From positions 1,786,501 through 1,850,500 of the forward strand of contig JAEQBH010000136.1 of NCBI GenBank assembly GCA_016808115.1: a stretch of 64,000 nucleotides of DNA, in the 5' to 3' direction. The translations under genes and the position numbers were made by a program. Positions 11,346-23,165 of the stretch are shown piece by piece (position 1 is the stretch's first letter; each line of letters starts with the position of its first letter). Origin of the DNA: Tetrastigma voinierianum. Taxonomy: Eukaryota > Streptophyta > Magnoliopsida > Vitales > Vitaceae. Under the pieces are notes generated by a model. The model saw only the letters and a program-made list of their open reading frames with translations, had not been told where the DNA came from and did not search any database.

Positions 11346-12720
11346 TCAAAATCTCCCGCTTCACTTTGGTAAACCCGGAAAATTGTTGAAAACTATGAAA
11401 AAATACTCCTCCCACGAGAGACGTCACTTGATTACCTCTCGACTAAAACCTTTGGCGGCAGGGACTTCTTCAAGCCTGTTGATTCAAACTCGAGGCTCGA
11501 AAAAAATGTGAGTGCTATCGACACTATATTGTCGTCCTTTACTTGACGGAGAGGTCTCCTCTGGCGACTTGGTCGAGCCGGTAGCGAACATCCCTCCACC
11601 TTATCCCCTTGGCGAGCCCCTCGAGGGGAGGGGAGACTCGGCCTTGAAGCAGTAGAATATGGGTTTCTTTTTTTGAAACTATCAAAACCCACCATCAACC
11701 CTTGTAGCGAGAGACATTTGAGCGCCATTGGTGGGCGGTAACAAGGTCTCCTCTTACCTCGACTTTATGGCTCGTCTTTTGGGATTTCCATTCGATCCCT
11801 CCAAAAACACCACTTTCACTTTGGAGGCCGGTTAAATGAGTCTCTCGAAGAATAGAAAGAAGAGTAAGAGGGTTAGGGTTCCCATTCTTTTTACTTTAAC
11901 ACTTTTACACCTTCTTTCAGGTTGGGCTTGTCGATGACAATGACTTCCATAGACCCTTTTTTTTTTTTTTTTATTTGATCTGCCACATGGGTTGCTTGAC
12001 TGAGGAAGGCTCTTTGGCAATGGGATGGGCCATGGCCCACCCAAGGGCCCAAATCTTGAGTTGGATATTGAGCCCTTTAGTTGGGTTGACCATATCCCAG
12101 GAGTTCTCTCGAATTCTTGGGCCTTTTCTATCTTTTGCATGGTAGGTCTCTGACTAATCACCTCCACTTGCTCTAACACGTTAAGCAGCGTCCCCTTTTC
12201 GAGGCGAGGGTTTCCACCTACTGACCTTCCTGCGCGTTGTACCTTTCTGCTGTCTCCCACCACCTTAGGCCTGCGCGAGGATTTCTACCACCATTCTCCT
12301 TACGGAAAACTTTGCTGCCGATCTCCCACCGTCTATGATTCATAGCTTCTAGATCCGGCTAAGACATTGAGCGACTCGTGGGACCTTATTTGATTTCTTT
12401 TCTGGCATCCTTGCCCTAGGGCTTTGTTCTTAACTAAAGTTGTATATGCGTTGTCGCGACCCGCAAACCTACCATAGCTTATTACCTAGCCTCCTCGGGA
12501 TCTCTTATGTCCATAGATGTGGGAGGCTACCATATCCAGGCTTCATAGTCGATCTTTCCTTCTTACCTGATCGATTGCTTAGGATTCCACCATTCCAGAT
12601 GTAGCATGCCACCTCAGCTCATACGCCATTCTGAGTCCATTTAGCCTCATATGCGAAGACGAGCTCGATAGATAAAGATTACGATTGAGATGCGTAAAGC
12701 GCTCCCGCTTCAATCTCGAA
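11346..12720 (-). other. 5' part of the LINE cluster, weak ORFs
   Basis: Two open stretches (11728-11432 and 12263-11832) are rich in Ser, Pro, Arg and Lys and match nothing I recognise. They could be remnants of the LINE 5' region or ORF1, given their place upstream of the endonuclease. The 12263 ORF has a KKKKKR run encoded by the 16-bp T run at 11956. I do not consider either a host gene. Confidence 0.35.
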
Positions 12721-12727
12721 AACTACC

Positions 12728-14330
12728 TTAGCCAGCGGAGTCGACTCCTCCATTGATGGGGAAGATTATTGGTTGTGTGATCTCCACGTACGGCAGACGA
12801 TATTTTGGGTAAATCCCTTTTGAGCAATTGCTTATAATACACTTACAGCGAGGCCTAACTTCCACTTCATTCTTCGCTACCTGTATCTGACGCTCGAAAG
12901 GGGTTATACGGGGTCTTTCTCGACCGTTGGATCCATTCACTGTAGGGTTTTTGGCTCTTCTCAAAACCAGCCCCCATGCATAGATAATGTGAGATCCACA
13001 GCCCTTGATGCAAGACCTTTTCCCTCGTGAGGCTTTTCCATTCGCGTCTGTGGCGAGCATAGGAGGAAACCTCAGAGCACCATTCTCCCATGCATTCAAA
13101 TGCAGCAGGATCTTCCCGTTTCTTCTTCTGATAAAACTCTTCTTTATGCGGGTCATGTCTCTGGCCAAATACCCATTCTTGCAAGGCGACCTTCGTTTAC
13201 CCAGGCCCCATTGATTTTTAGACTGACAATGCCATTGTGCCATCTATGGGCGTTCACCATTTTGTGGAAAAACCTAGTGTTTCTATCACCTTCCTTCCAG
13301 CCACACTTGTCGTTCACGCCTCCACATGATCTCCACTAGCACGACCCATTTCTTGAACTCCTCAACTTCATTAGCTTTTCTTTCCAATTCAAGCTAGGTT
13401 AGGGATCTTTGGGCTCCTAGAGCATCCCAGTGTGCCAAATTTTGCAAAGTTGTCTTCTTTTGTCTTCCACCCTCCTAAAGACTTCCTTGTTCTAGCTCTT
13501 TAGCTTATGCTTGAGGGCTTTCAACTTTTCCGCTATAACAAAATTATTGGTGCATCTGAAAGCAAAACTCTCCCACCACTCAGAAATCCGATCTTTAAAG
13601 CCCTCTGCCTTGAGGCACATGTTTTTGAAACGAAAAGGTGCAGGGCCTCTAATAGTGCATCACATAACAAATAGGAAAAGTGATTTGAAGGGGTTTGTGA
13701 TAGTACGAGCAACATTCCCAATGATCTTCCCGATCATTCGAAACTAGGGAATACGTCGATCACCCATTCTTTTGTTCCACAGCCCAGAACGAAGTCGTAT
13801 GACGCCTCCTTTGAGAGCGAATCCTTTAATTCTAGGTCTTGATAACTTGAGTGAATCTTTCATGCATTGCTCCAGATCCATCTTCCTTCCCTACTATTCT
13901 TTCCCCTTGGAAACCTTAAAACATTGAGAAATCGGCCCCAACCGAGACACTTTACACCTCGATAGCCCTAGATCCCGAGGAGTCTTCCTGGGTCCCTTTT
14001 TATAGGCCCATAGATTCCAGTAAACACCCAGAAAAAATCATTCCCACAATTTCTAAATATGCATCTGTGGGGTATGGTGCTTTCCTCATGCCCGACCAAT
14101 GGCTGGACCTACAGTGTCCCACATAATCCTGATCACCCGAGGCACCCGCGGAAAATGAAAATGATCAGTCCACTTGAACCCTCTCTTGGGAACTAAGCTT
14201 AGTCGGCCTTCTCGAACAAGATTTCCATTTGTCTCCGAGCCAGACGACATCCACTCTGTGTTTTGAGAAAACCTTGATTAATTTTCTTTTAGTAAGTCAT
14301 TTGCTCCCACGACATTCGAAGACATAATTT
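12728..14330 (-). mobile_element. L1-type LINE fragment L3 (endonuclease part)
   Basis: A second, divergent copy of the L2 endonuclease/linker interval. Endonuclease start KIMSSNVVGANDLLKEN (about 14320; compare WNVRGLND) and a segment at 13960-14050 parallel 10985-11060 nearly word for word at DNA level. The linker at 13200-13310 parallels 10105-10200 (both contain AATGCCATTGTGCC). The RT core is absent; an open stretch 13243-12728 continues from the linker into sequence I cannot assign. Confidence 0.65.
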
Positions 14331-15460
14331 TGTATCTATTACCCGATCGCCCTTTGCCCCTTTTGCTAGACTCCCTCTACTTCTTTTTCTCACATTCATT
14401 GCAACTTTTAAGTTATCAGATTATGTTGGAACATGAGCCTTGCTTTTAGATTATTTCTCCTTTCAATATACTATCATCGGGTTAAATCTCTCTTTGTGGC
14501 CTTTCATCGAAAAATCCCAATTTCTTGAAAAATTGGAAAGTATTATCCTCCAAAGAATAAAGCTGTGATCCTCTCATCATCATCTCTTCCCAAGCTAAGA
14601 ATAGGAACTTCTTCTTAATCCTACATTAAAATTAAAAGCATTTGGATTGCTAACATCATTTCAAAATAGCCTTAATGAAGGGTCTTCCTCCTAAACACTC
14701 CTACCCTGCATTACTTACCAGTCCCGCCTCAAAATAACCCCCTTGGCAGATATGAAAGGAGCTCAGCCCGAGATATCCAAATCTGCTTGTTGGAAGAGCA
14801 CATGATCCTGACCTAATACCTGTAGCTTGGGTTCTTGTAAGCAAACCCCACTCACATGCTCCAGGCTCTTCTCTAAATTGATTTTAACCTTGAAATTCCT
14901 AAGCCACCATTTGAATGCAGAGAACTCGGAAATACTCCGTATGCTCACTTATTTTTCTACTCACCTTTGGAATGAGAATATTATTAGCAAATTATGTTGA
15001 AACATCCTAACCACTCACTCACAGCCCTTTAAAACCACTGAGCCCAGGAGAGGGCCATTCATGTTCTTGTTTGGAATACGAGGGACTACTTCATGTGGAG
15101 GGGAGGGAGTTTTGCTGTGTATTTTCTGGCGTGAGTGCCATTATATGTGTGCATGAAATGTTTATAAGGGATAGGGGTCATGTTCACAGGCCTCTCTAAG
15201 GCATGCGAATAGTCTTGTTGTGGTCTTGTTGATCAGTATGGAGGTGTCTTTTTGAACTATACCATAATCCATCTCCCCCTCTGACTTTCTGTAATCTGTA
15301 TTGCGAAAAAAAAAGCCCCACAAAGCCTCGCTATCTGAAGCTGATTAGCCAATAACATAATCATATGCGCTCTTTGAAACCGAAGGAAAACTTAGACAAT
15401 ACCACAGAGTTTTAAACAAGAAATACAATTGTTGAAAAAAATTATTAAGTGGATTTGGAA
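14331..15460. other. Intronic DNA with an A-run-terminated segment
   Basis: Contains no credible gene. The stretch about 14990-15316 is richer in GC than its surroundings and ends in an A run after CTGTAATCTGTATTGCG (15293-15315). This could be the 3' end of a retroposed transcript or SINE-like piece in plus orientation, but there is no second copy here to test it. Confidence 0.35.
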
Positions 15461-15519
15461 AGCAATAATTATTCTCTGGTAGTAGCGTATCTTCTTTGTT
15501 ATGAGACAGCAAGCAAATT

Positions 15520-15960
15520 AGTTTATGAAATTCTCAAATGCCGTTGTCCATGACCACGATGGGTGTAAAAATTTCAAATGACTCAAATGTCGTTGTCCAT
15601 GACCAGGACAATTGGGAAAATTTTTCAAATGCCATTGTCATGGATAGCGGCAATTGAGCTTCTTGAGGAACCGGTAAAAACATTTGCATCTTTTAGCGAA
15701 GCGTTTCCCGACATCTTACCGGTTTGTGGTCGATAATGTGTTGTGCTGATATCTTTGCTTTTGTGTAGATATACCCACAGTTGAAGACCACCATCATGTT
15801 TACGATTGTTTTACTCCATATCACATGATCGTCTCACAGCGAGATTGCCAATATCATGCCAGGTTGAAAAAGAAAAGCGCTTCCAGTGTGGCCGGCATTT
15901 GAAAAAATTTCCCAATTATTAGTGGTCATGGTTAGCGGCATTTAATTTCATAAATCGATT
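15520..15960. repeat. Inverted-repeat element with GCCGTTGTCCATGACC arms
   Basis: The left part has three tandem imperfect copies of CAAATGCCGTTGTCCATGAC (about 15536, 15582, 15628). The right end (15890-15955) carries the reverse complement, reading GCCGCTAACCATGACC on the minus strand, followed by similar AATTGGGAAA sequence. Between the arms is about 250 bp of unique DNA. This looks like a small non-autonomous DNA transposon or decayed MITE; no target duplication could be fixed. Confidence 0.5.
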
Positions 15961-18019
15961 CTTGCATTGTCATGCATTGTGATCACCTTCTTTTTGGTAA
16001 TTATTTTGGCTTCGAATAATTTAATAATTTTTTTTTTTCAAGCAATTATTATTTTGGTCCTAAATACCCACTATATGAGGATTCATTCACATGAGGTGCA
16101 TTTGAATTACAAATGCAAACTAATAAAACAACATGAAAGTTACATAGTAAGAAAACAAACAATGGAATGAAAACAAATAATTATTCCAAACTAAGATTCC
16201 TAAGTTCATTCGAACATTAGAAATGAAATTACAAATTTATCTCCATATCATAAGAAATAGAAACTAAAACAAAATACTTATTTTGATTCCCCATTCCCAC
16301 ATACCAAGCATCTCCTTAGTGGCAAGAATAATCATTTTCCCTAGTAAGAAATTACATACATGTATCTTACAAGCAATGATAAAACAGATACAAATCACTC
16401 TCTAACAGATTCACAATTTGGATACAGCAATATCGAGGTCTTTTGAAAAATTTATGTAAAAGTCCCTGGGATAGAAAATAAAAAAGATTTTTCCAGAGGT
16501 ATTGTAGGGGAAATCTTACATTGAATTTTATGAAAATTGTAGCTCTTTATGTAATGAACAAAATCAGGTTGAAATAGAGACAGTAGAATTCTACAAGGCA
16601 GTTTTTGGGCGTTCATAGTTTTTTCCTTAAATTAATTATAAGGTTAATGTGGGCTTATGCATCGTTATGATATACAGAAATATCAAATCTGGCTGCAAAC
16701 ATGGCCTGAAAAAACTGCATACTTTAACACAGGTAATGACTACACTTGTGCATGCTTGTAATTCAATCATGTATAACAGTATATAGCACACACAAACAAG
16801 AACTGGAGTGCCTAAATTACATCCATACAAGCAACTATATGGATTATGAAGATCATGCTCAAAGAAGGAAAATTAGCTTTTGCTTAGAAATAAAAATAAA
16901 CTGTCTAGGGCCTCATTTTTTAATGAATAATGACAGAAATGTTGTCAAAGGGACCAAACTGTCTAGGGCATGCGATGCAGGTCTCATTTTAACATGTTAA
17001 CGTTATACCAATGATTGAGAGATAAGAGGAAACTAAAACCTATATAAACAATGCAAAATGCCATTGTTAAGGCTCCAATTCTAGGAAGAGGGAAACAAAT
17101 ATAACTTAAAAAAGGGATTCAAATGCAAACAATTTCATAACAAAATCATAGCTCAATCTTTAAAGCTATATTTGGTTCCCAAAAGTTATTAAAGAAAGAA
17201 AAAAAAGTCAAGGAAATTTACGTATGTTTGGTTTTATTAAGGAAAATACAAAACAGTGAAATATATTTAAAATTAGTAGAAATTTATACAGTTTAAAAAT
17301 ATTCAGTTTTAAATAGAAAAGAAAAATAGGTGAAATGAATTTGAAGTACTATATAAAAATAATTTGTAGGCCTTAAAACTATTTTTTATTTTCCCACACT
17401 TTTCTTTTCCTTCTACTTTTTCCTCTATATTTTCTTTTCCTTGCATTTTCCCTCAAATTTTCCAAAGTGAATGAGGGAAATTTTCTGAAGCAAAGTTGGA
17501 TCTCAAAGTGAATGAGGGAAAAAGAAAGGCGATTTACTTAAAAACTGATCACTTTCTGAAGCAAAATCAGCTGAGAATTTCTTTAAATTCAAATTTTCTT
17601 CTCAACCAATACTCATGGTTTTCCTCTCCTTTCCGCATTTCTTTCTACATCGAAAACCCAAACTATTCTATGTTTACATCTTTTCAATAAAATTAAAAAA
17701 AAAAAAGTTCTATCATTTTCAGAACGTCCGCAATTCAGTATTGAATTGAACAATAAACGAAATCAAATACTTCCTGTAAAACGTCGACCATGTACAGAAC
17801 TTCCACAAGAAGTGGGAACAGTTAAAGCAAAATTAACAGATTCCCGATTAATTACACCAAATATAAGATAAAGATTTAGTTAAACATCCAAATAAAATGT
17901 CACATCAATAATCCTTTAATTCAGCACAAGATAATACATGGAGAATTTTAAAGAAAAAGTCGCCAAAGAGTTTTAATCATTCATACCAAGACTTTTGGGA
18001 ACTAAATAGAGAGAATTAC
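15961..18019. other. AT-rich intron end next to exon 1
   Basis: No gene. The motif AAAGTGAATGAGGGAAA occurs twice 39 bp apart (17466 and 17505), the first inside an imperfect inverted repeat with TTTTCCCTCA upstream. The segment 17160-17530 has the look of a short dispersed element. Confidence 0.4.
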
Positions 18020-18129
18020 CAGTAGAAAGGCCAGAGAGTATAGTCGAGATCGAAGACGACCAATCGAGGCAAAACTTGGCACAGCCCTATTATCTGCAAA
18101 GCCTCGTCTTTCACCCTCGACTCCCCCAT
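18020..18129 (-). CDS. MDP1: MDP1-like phosphatase, exon 1
   Basis: First coding exon, read on the minus strand from ATG at 18129. It encodes MGESRVKDEALQ, then a short helix and VLPRLVVFDLDYTLWPFY. FDLDYT is HAD motif I (DxDxT): the first Asp is the nucleophile and the second the acid/base in this family, and both are present. The exon is 110 nt (36 codons plus TG) and ends at a GTAATT donor (18019). I chose this Met because it sits right before the conserved MG-ES-RVK-EALQ start of plant MDP1 proteins. The open frame extends upstream to 18312 but that part has no family resemblance and would be 5' UTR. A GA-rich run directly precedes the ATG. Plant MDP1 is a short soluble protein, so only about half is in the window. 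Confidence 0.95.
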
Positions 18130-19100
18130 CTCTCTCTCTCTTCCTCCAGGGAAATGATGAGGCCAAGGAAAATAGCAGGGATATTTGACTAAAAGGAGAT
18201 TAAAAACTCCAATTTTGAAAAAAAATTTGCCCTTGAAACCTGCCTCAACCGGTAAAAGATGGGTTGGGCATACGAAAACCGAGATCGATCCTTGCAAGAA
18301 CACAGTCAACATAAAAAAACCGAATATAAGTAAAAAAAAAACTTCATCCTTTTTTTAACTTGCTTTTTACCAAAAAAAAAAGAAATTTTCTTTTAAAAAT
18401 TATATCTAAATAATCTAAATGACGAAAGGCCTTTATATGAAACTATAAATTATTTGTAATAAAAATATGAAAAGAATTAGATTTTCAAATTTCGTACTTA
18501 TTTAATCTTGTTAATCTATTAACGTATAAAAAAAATATTGATATAAAATAAAATATAAAATCAATAGTATAAACTTAGAGGTGAATGGAATAAAATAAAA
18601 TGTATTACATAGGCTTGAGAAAAATTAAGGAGAACTTATTTGGATATGTTTTAATTTTAAGAAAAATTGATATAAATAATCTCAACTTTCACTCGTCTTT
18701 TTTCAATAGCCTCGCCTTTCGATTAATTGGAATCTCAAATTTAGGGGGTACCATCTTATACTGGTCCCGAGGTATTGGTGATTAGCTAAAGGAGTTAAAA
18801 TAATCGTATGTGGTCTCTCTCTCATCTCTTGTCACGTGTCACTATCTAATTGGTTCCTAAAATTTTTATTTTTGTATGAAATTTAGTTTGATCCCCCATA
18901 CCCTATCTCTTTCTCTCCTCTGCCTTCATCTTCAATACCTCCTCTGGCGTTCTTCCGTCCACCTCCTCTAATCTCCTCCTATTCCTGCCCTCCCCCACCA
19001 TTAAATCCCACAATCATGATTGCCGATAATTACCACAAAACCAATCTTTTCTCCACCACCTCTTACATCTCTTGTGTCTCCTCCGTCAGACTTTCCATCC
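18130..19100 (-). promoter_or_regulatory. 5' UTR and presumed promoter region of the MDP1-like gene
   Basis: Directly upstream of the ATG lies a short GA repeat (complement of TCTCTCTCTC at 18130), typical of plant 5' leaders. Farther up is a G-box core CACGTG (18833-18838) and, 10 bp beyond, a CCAAT box in reverse (ATTGG near 18850). CT-rich blocks follow at 18900-18990. No convincing TATA box could be singled out in the AT-rich DNA. Positions are sequence facts; promoter function is inference. Confidence 0.4.
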
Positions 19101-19800
19101 CTTTCCACAATGCCCATTGTAGCGTCCGCTGCGCTACCAGTACTTTTACCTTTACAATATGATCAATTACCAATGCAAATACAAATACGTTTCCAATACC
19201 GTAGCTCTATGCTACTTGTTTTTAGATGCCATTCAAATCAAATTGCAATTTATCTTTTAAGACGCATTTCACATATTCAATGAAAAGATATACGTATATA
19301 CTAATTCAATTTAAAGGGGGCCCATCATTTTGTTTTCAATACACCTTTTCCAATAAATATGGCAATACATACCCATTTGGTCCATTTGCCATCTTTATAT
19401 ATTACGACATTATAAGTCGTTTCAATACCAAAATTTACAAAACAAAATCAGAGTTCACTTTTTCGAATTATAGTTTCAATAAAAAAAAATATAGTCAAAT
19501 CAAATTCATGTATGTATGTGACGACGAAGCTTTACTTTTCCTCTGTGTGGCTCTGACAATGACTATGAATCCCAGCAGTCCTTGTCTTCGTATCTATTCT
19601 TTCGGTGTCTGCGCGATGGTAAAAACAACGCGCTAAACATTTTCATGCTTAGTGGTTCTATAGTTATCTCTTCCATTTCAGTTTAATACAAATCATGCAA
19701 TTTTTCTAAATCATGCTTTTGAATCTTTTTGAACGATCAATTTAAATATGTACATACTCTGGTTTCATATACATCTTATAGTTTATTGATCATTCCAAAT
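19101..19800. other. Intergenic DNA, nothing assigned
   Basis: AT-rich, with a 136-codon plus-strand open stretch at 19226-19636 of low-complexity, aromatic-rich composition that resembles no protein I know and has no gene context. Treated as chance. Confidence 0.4.
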
Positions 19801-21612
19801 ATGCATTTTCATATGCTATGAATCATTCAAAACACTAATCATGCATCCAAAATTTTGTTATCAATTTTCCCTTAAGCGAATTTAACCTATGCTTTTGGTG
19901 CACAGGATAATGAATCACTGGCACGGTCCCAATGGACTGCAAGCTGGTATAAAAAAAAGTTTTATAACATAGTACGATCCCGTTGGGTTACTGATCAGTT
20001 ATTAAAAAACATTTTATGAACACTGTTGATACTGTCCCGCTCGGCTACTATTAAGAGTGACACATCATTACGTTCGACACAATACTGCTCATTTGACCCT
20101 TATTGGTATATCAATCTATCCTTAACTCGAATTTTAACGATTAACATTCTATTAAGGGCATTCAAATCATTTATAGAAAAATAAAATATAGTATATACTT
20201 CTATATACAAATAATTCATTTTTCAATACTCATACAATTTTGCATATGCAATTCATTTCACAATCAATTAAAGCAAATCAATATGTTTTTTTTTTCCTAT
20301 AAATCATTTCAGCAATTCAAATCATGTTGAAATCATTCAAACACTTCGAAATTAGAAAGAGAAGTGGAGAACAAACTCCAAAATGGAAACAAGAGAGAGA
20401 GTTAATGAAAGAACCAAAAACTTGTTGCACTTTGATTCCAATCCACGGAATCTCGATCAATTCGGGCCTTCCTCCTCGTCAGCCCCTATTCCAATACAAT
20501 TAACAATCATATTATTAGTCGGGTATTCTAGGAGTTCTATTTAGGTTTACTTTTACCCGACTCCCTTCTGGTACATTGTAACTTTCGTTTTTTCTCATTT
20601 CCTCATCCTTAGACATTCTTATCATTCTATTAGCTAATGAGGGCAGGAAACAATGTTTGCCCAACTTCGCTTTGCCTCGGCGACAAGGTATGGAACATTT
20701 TTCATATAATTCAGATACTCAGAAGAACCCTTTATTCACTTATTGTGATCCTCACACCCCCAATGGCCGATGGTTAATTAACTAAAAAGAGTGAACCAAA
20801 ACTTGACTTGCCTAAGATGCCTAAAGCACTCGGTAAAATGCATGAACCCTCGAAGTTCTGGGTCCGCCAGCGAAGGAGCCCGCCTAGCGCAGCTCTACGC
20901 CTAGGCATGCACTCCTACGCCTTGGCGTAGGGGTGTCGAGCAGATGCAGAAATTGACCATTTTTTGCCATTTTCATCGGAAAATTTTTTCCTTCCAAACC
21001 AAAACCAATACAACCCCAAAACGAACTACAACCTTTCAAAACACTTTTATTCCACATTTGAGGTTTTATTAAACCCAAACACAAGTAGAAAGGGGGTTAG
21101 GGTTTGGTTTTTCTTACCTTAAACCTTGATTTTCTTTCCTTTCTTCTTCCTCCTTATTGATCAACTTATGCCTTGATTACATGGAGAAGAAATCACAAAC
21201 TACTTCTATTCTTCTCTCAACCAAGCCCTAACTCTCTTTCTCTCTCTCTCTCTCTTTTTGCTAAATGTGAGAAAATGGCATTTACTAGACCAAACTTGGT
21301 CTTGCCCAAGTTTTCCTAAGGCCTGTTTGACTCTGCCATAAATCCCTATTTCCCATTTTTCTCATTTTAACTCTTCATTTCACTTTCATTTTCACTTCAT
21401 TTCATTTCATTTACCTTTTAACATTTACACCCCTCATTTATGACCCTTAGGTCTTCACTTGACATTTTTACCAAATTTATTTGATTCCTATAAAATTTTC
21501 GGGGATTTATAATTTTTTGTTTTTAGCCATTTAAATGCCGTAAAAGCCATTATTTTAATTTATTTTAAATCCCAAACATGTTATAAAAATTGTTGTGGTA
21601 TTTTCGTATGCT
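19800..21612 (-). mobile_element. Gypsy-type LTR (Del/Tekay-like), minus strand
   Basis: On the minus strand the element starts TGTAGCATACGAAAATACC (from 21612), then AACAATTTTTATAACATG. This closely parallels the plus-strand LTR start TGTAACGCCCTGAAAATGCC at 34776. Downstream it has R/U5-like sequence ending in short degenerate repeats near 19915-20100 with GGTCCC/GATCCC/TGTCCC cores spaced about 60-70 bp. No coding region is attached, so it could be a solo LTR. Its 3' boundary is uncertain. It lies about 1.7-3.5 kb upstream of the MDP1-like ATG. Confidence 0.55.
21235..21256. repeat. (TC)n microsatellite
   Basis: About 11 perfect TC dinucleotides within the minus-strand LTR; on the LTR sense strand it is a GA tract in the presumed untranslated leader. 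Confidence 0.9.
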
Positions 21613-22640
21613 ACACCCATTTTTCAAGAGAGATGGTGGTCAAGTTGTAGAGCTTCAATGATAGAGAATGGTTGATGATGCCCTACCCCCCCTCTCTCTC
21701 CTCAATCTCCATCTCCACGATTGCCCCATCGCGACTTCGTGCTTCACCGAGGAATCCTTACGTTTCTCCAGAAACCTTTGATTTTGAAAAACAAAAAATG
21801 ATAAGTAAGAGCCATCAATTTACTATCTAGGGCTCAGCTTCCTGACTCATCTTCACATGGGTTCTTCATTTATTCATCAAAATTATGTTTCTACCAATAT
21901 GACAGAAAGTGGTGGTGTTTCGTTGAAGCCCCCATGGTACGATGGAGGCAAAAGCACAAATATCTTAGGAGTTCATACCCAAGGAAGTGTGGAGAGAAAT
22001 TGAACCTCAAAGCTCACTCAGAATATGCATATGCATATACCTTAGTTCGTTTGAGTAATTTCATCATCAACCAAGAATGCAGCTTCCAAATCCTTTCTTA
22101 AATCTAATCCTACAGTAAAGAACCCTTGTTTACCCAGATTGCATGACAAGTACATCAATAATAGAAGAGGACAAGTTTGGGGGAATATTAGTTTTAAATG
22201 TAAAGGAGGAAAAGAATTAAGGTGGAGAAAGGAAGACCAATTGAGATGAGGAAAGAGGAAAAAAAAGGAAGAAAAGAAGCTGTGAAAATACAAAGTATCA
22301 AGGTGGAATGAGTTTGACCCAGCCTTCCTAATAATTGTCTGGGGTGGGTGTTTAACACCAGCAATCCCACGCAACTGTGTGGAATTGTTAACCCAAACAT
22401 ATATATAGAAAGTCTTAAAAAGACAAAACATTGCACTATTCCATAATCCTTGATAGAAAATGAAAAGAGAAAAAGCTTCTAATATGAGGAACTGAATTTA
22501 TAGTCTGAAGGTGGTCAAGAAAAACACCACAACAGAGAGTATGCATAATGATGCACCAAAACAAGTTTGGGGTTGTTTGAAAGTTGACATCAGTGGAAAA
22601 GTAAAAAATGAAGAATAAAGGCAATTGTTTTGAGTTGTAA
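21613..22640. other. Intergenic DNA, nothing recognised
   Basis: No domain, RNA gene or repeat match within the window. Minus-strand open stretches at 22042-22431 and 22436-22624 are Phe/Leu/Ser-rich chance ORFs. Confidence 0.45.
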
Positions 22641-23165
22641 GTGGAACACGGGTAAATTTGAGCTTCAATTGTCTATTTATCTACCCAATTACCCAAGCCA
22701 CACATTACAAGCCTAAAATACCTATTTGATCTTGAAGGTGGTATATTCCTACATTATTGAAGATTAATATGACAAACAAGCATATGAGACTTAGAAGAAT
22801 CAAGGAGAAGTTTATTATCTGAGTAGTGTCTCAGAAGATTAACTAATTTACTAAGATGAAAAGAGAGAAGACCATTACACACTCACAAATCAGGGATAAA
22901 TAATGGATCTGTTTACACTATAGGAATTATTTGTTTGTTTAGTGAACTTACTTGAAAATCTTCCTTGTTCTAGATTGGAAACTTGTTTAAAGAAAATTTT
23001 ACAGCTAACCTATTTGTGAACTAAATTGTGGATTCAAGAGAAAGATGTCTAGTGCAGAACAGAAAAATTTCCTTAAAAAAATAAAAGCTAAATTGTTTGA
23101 GGACAAACAAAATTTTCTTTTCTTTGCTTGGGGACAAGCAAAACTTTATGTTTGGAAGAATTTCA
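22641..23165 (+). mobile_element. 3' internal end of an Athila-like element with polypurine tract
   Basis: Shares GAGGACAAACAAAATTTTC-type sequence with the minus-strand 3' ends at 40680-40740 and 44480-44530. Ends in a degenerate polypurine tract, TATGTTTGGAAGAATTT (about 23148-23163), corresponding to the AAGTTTGGGGGAAT tract at 44457-44470. No coding sequence. Confidence 0.6.

Larger units (their letters stand above)
553..18019 (-). other. 17.5-kb intron 1 of the MDP1-like gene
   Basis: Defined by the donor GTAATT after exon 1 (complement of 18014..18019) and the acceptor TTTTCCAG before exon 2. Both termini are canonical GT-AG and the flanking exons join in frame. The intron is filled by retroelement debris: fragments of a small LTR family, several L1-type LINE fragments and short inverted repeats. 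I see no other host exon inside it. It dwarfs the coding sequence it interrupts. Transcription through it would read the LINE fragments in their sense orientation. Confidence 0.88.

Noticed and set aside
11432..12263. Two Arg/Ser/Pro-rich minus ORFs as host genes
   Set aside because: They lie inside the LINE cluster upstream of an endonuclease remnant, and one is interrupted by a T run. More likely decayed LINE 5' sequence.
18130..18312. N-terminal extension of MDP1 from the upstream Met at 18312
   Set aside because: The extra 61 residues have no resemblance to the family, and the family start MGES/D..VK.EALQ begins at 18129.
19226..19636. 136-codon plus-strand ORF as a host gene
   Set aside because: Low complexity, no domain, no splice or promoter context, and no similarity to anything I recognise.
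22042..22624. Minus-strand Phe/Leu-rich ORFs as membrane proteins
   Set aside because: AT-rich DNA gives Phe/Leu/Ser-rich chance frames; no start context and no family features.
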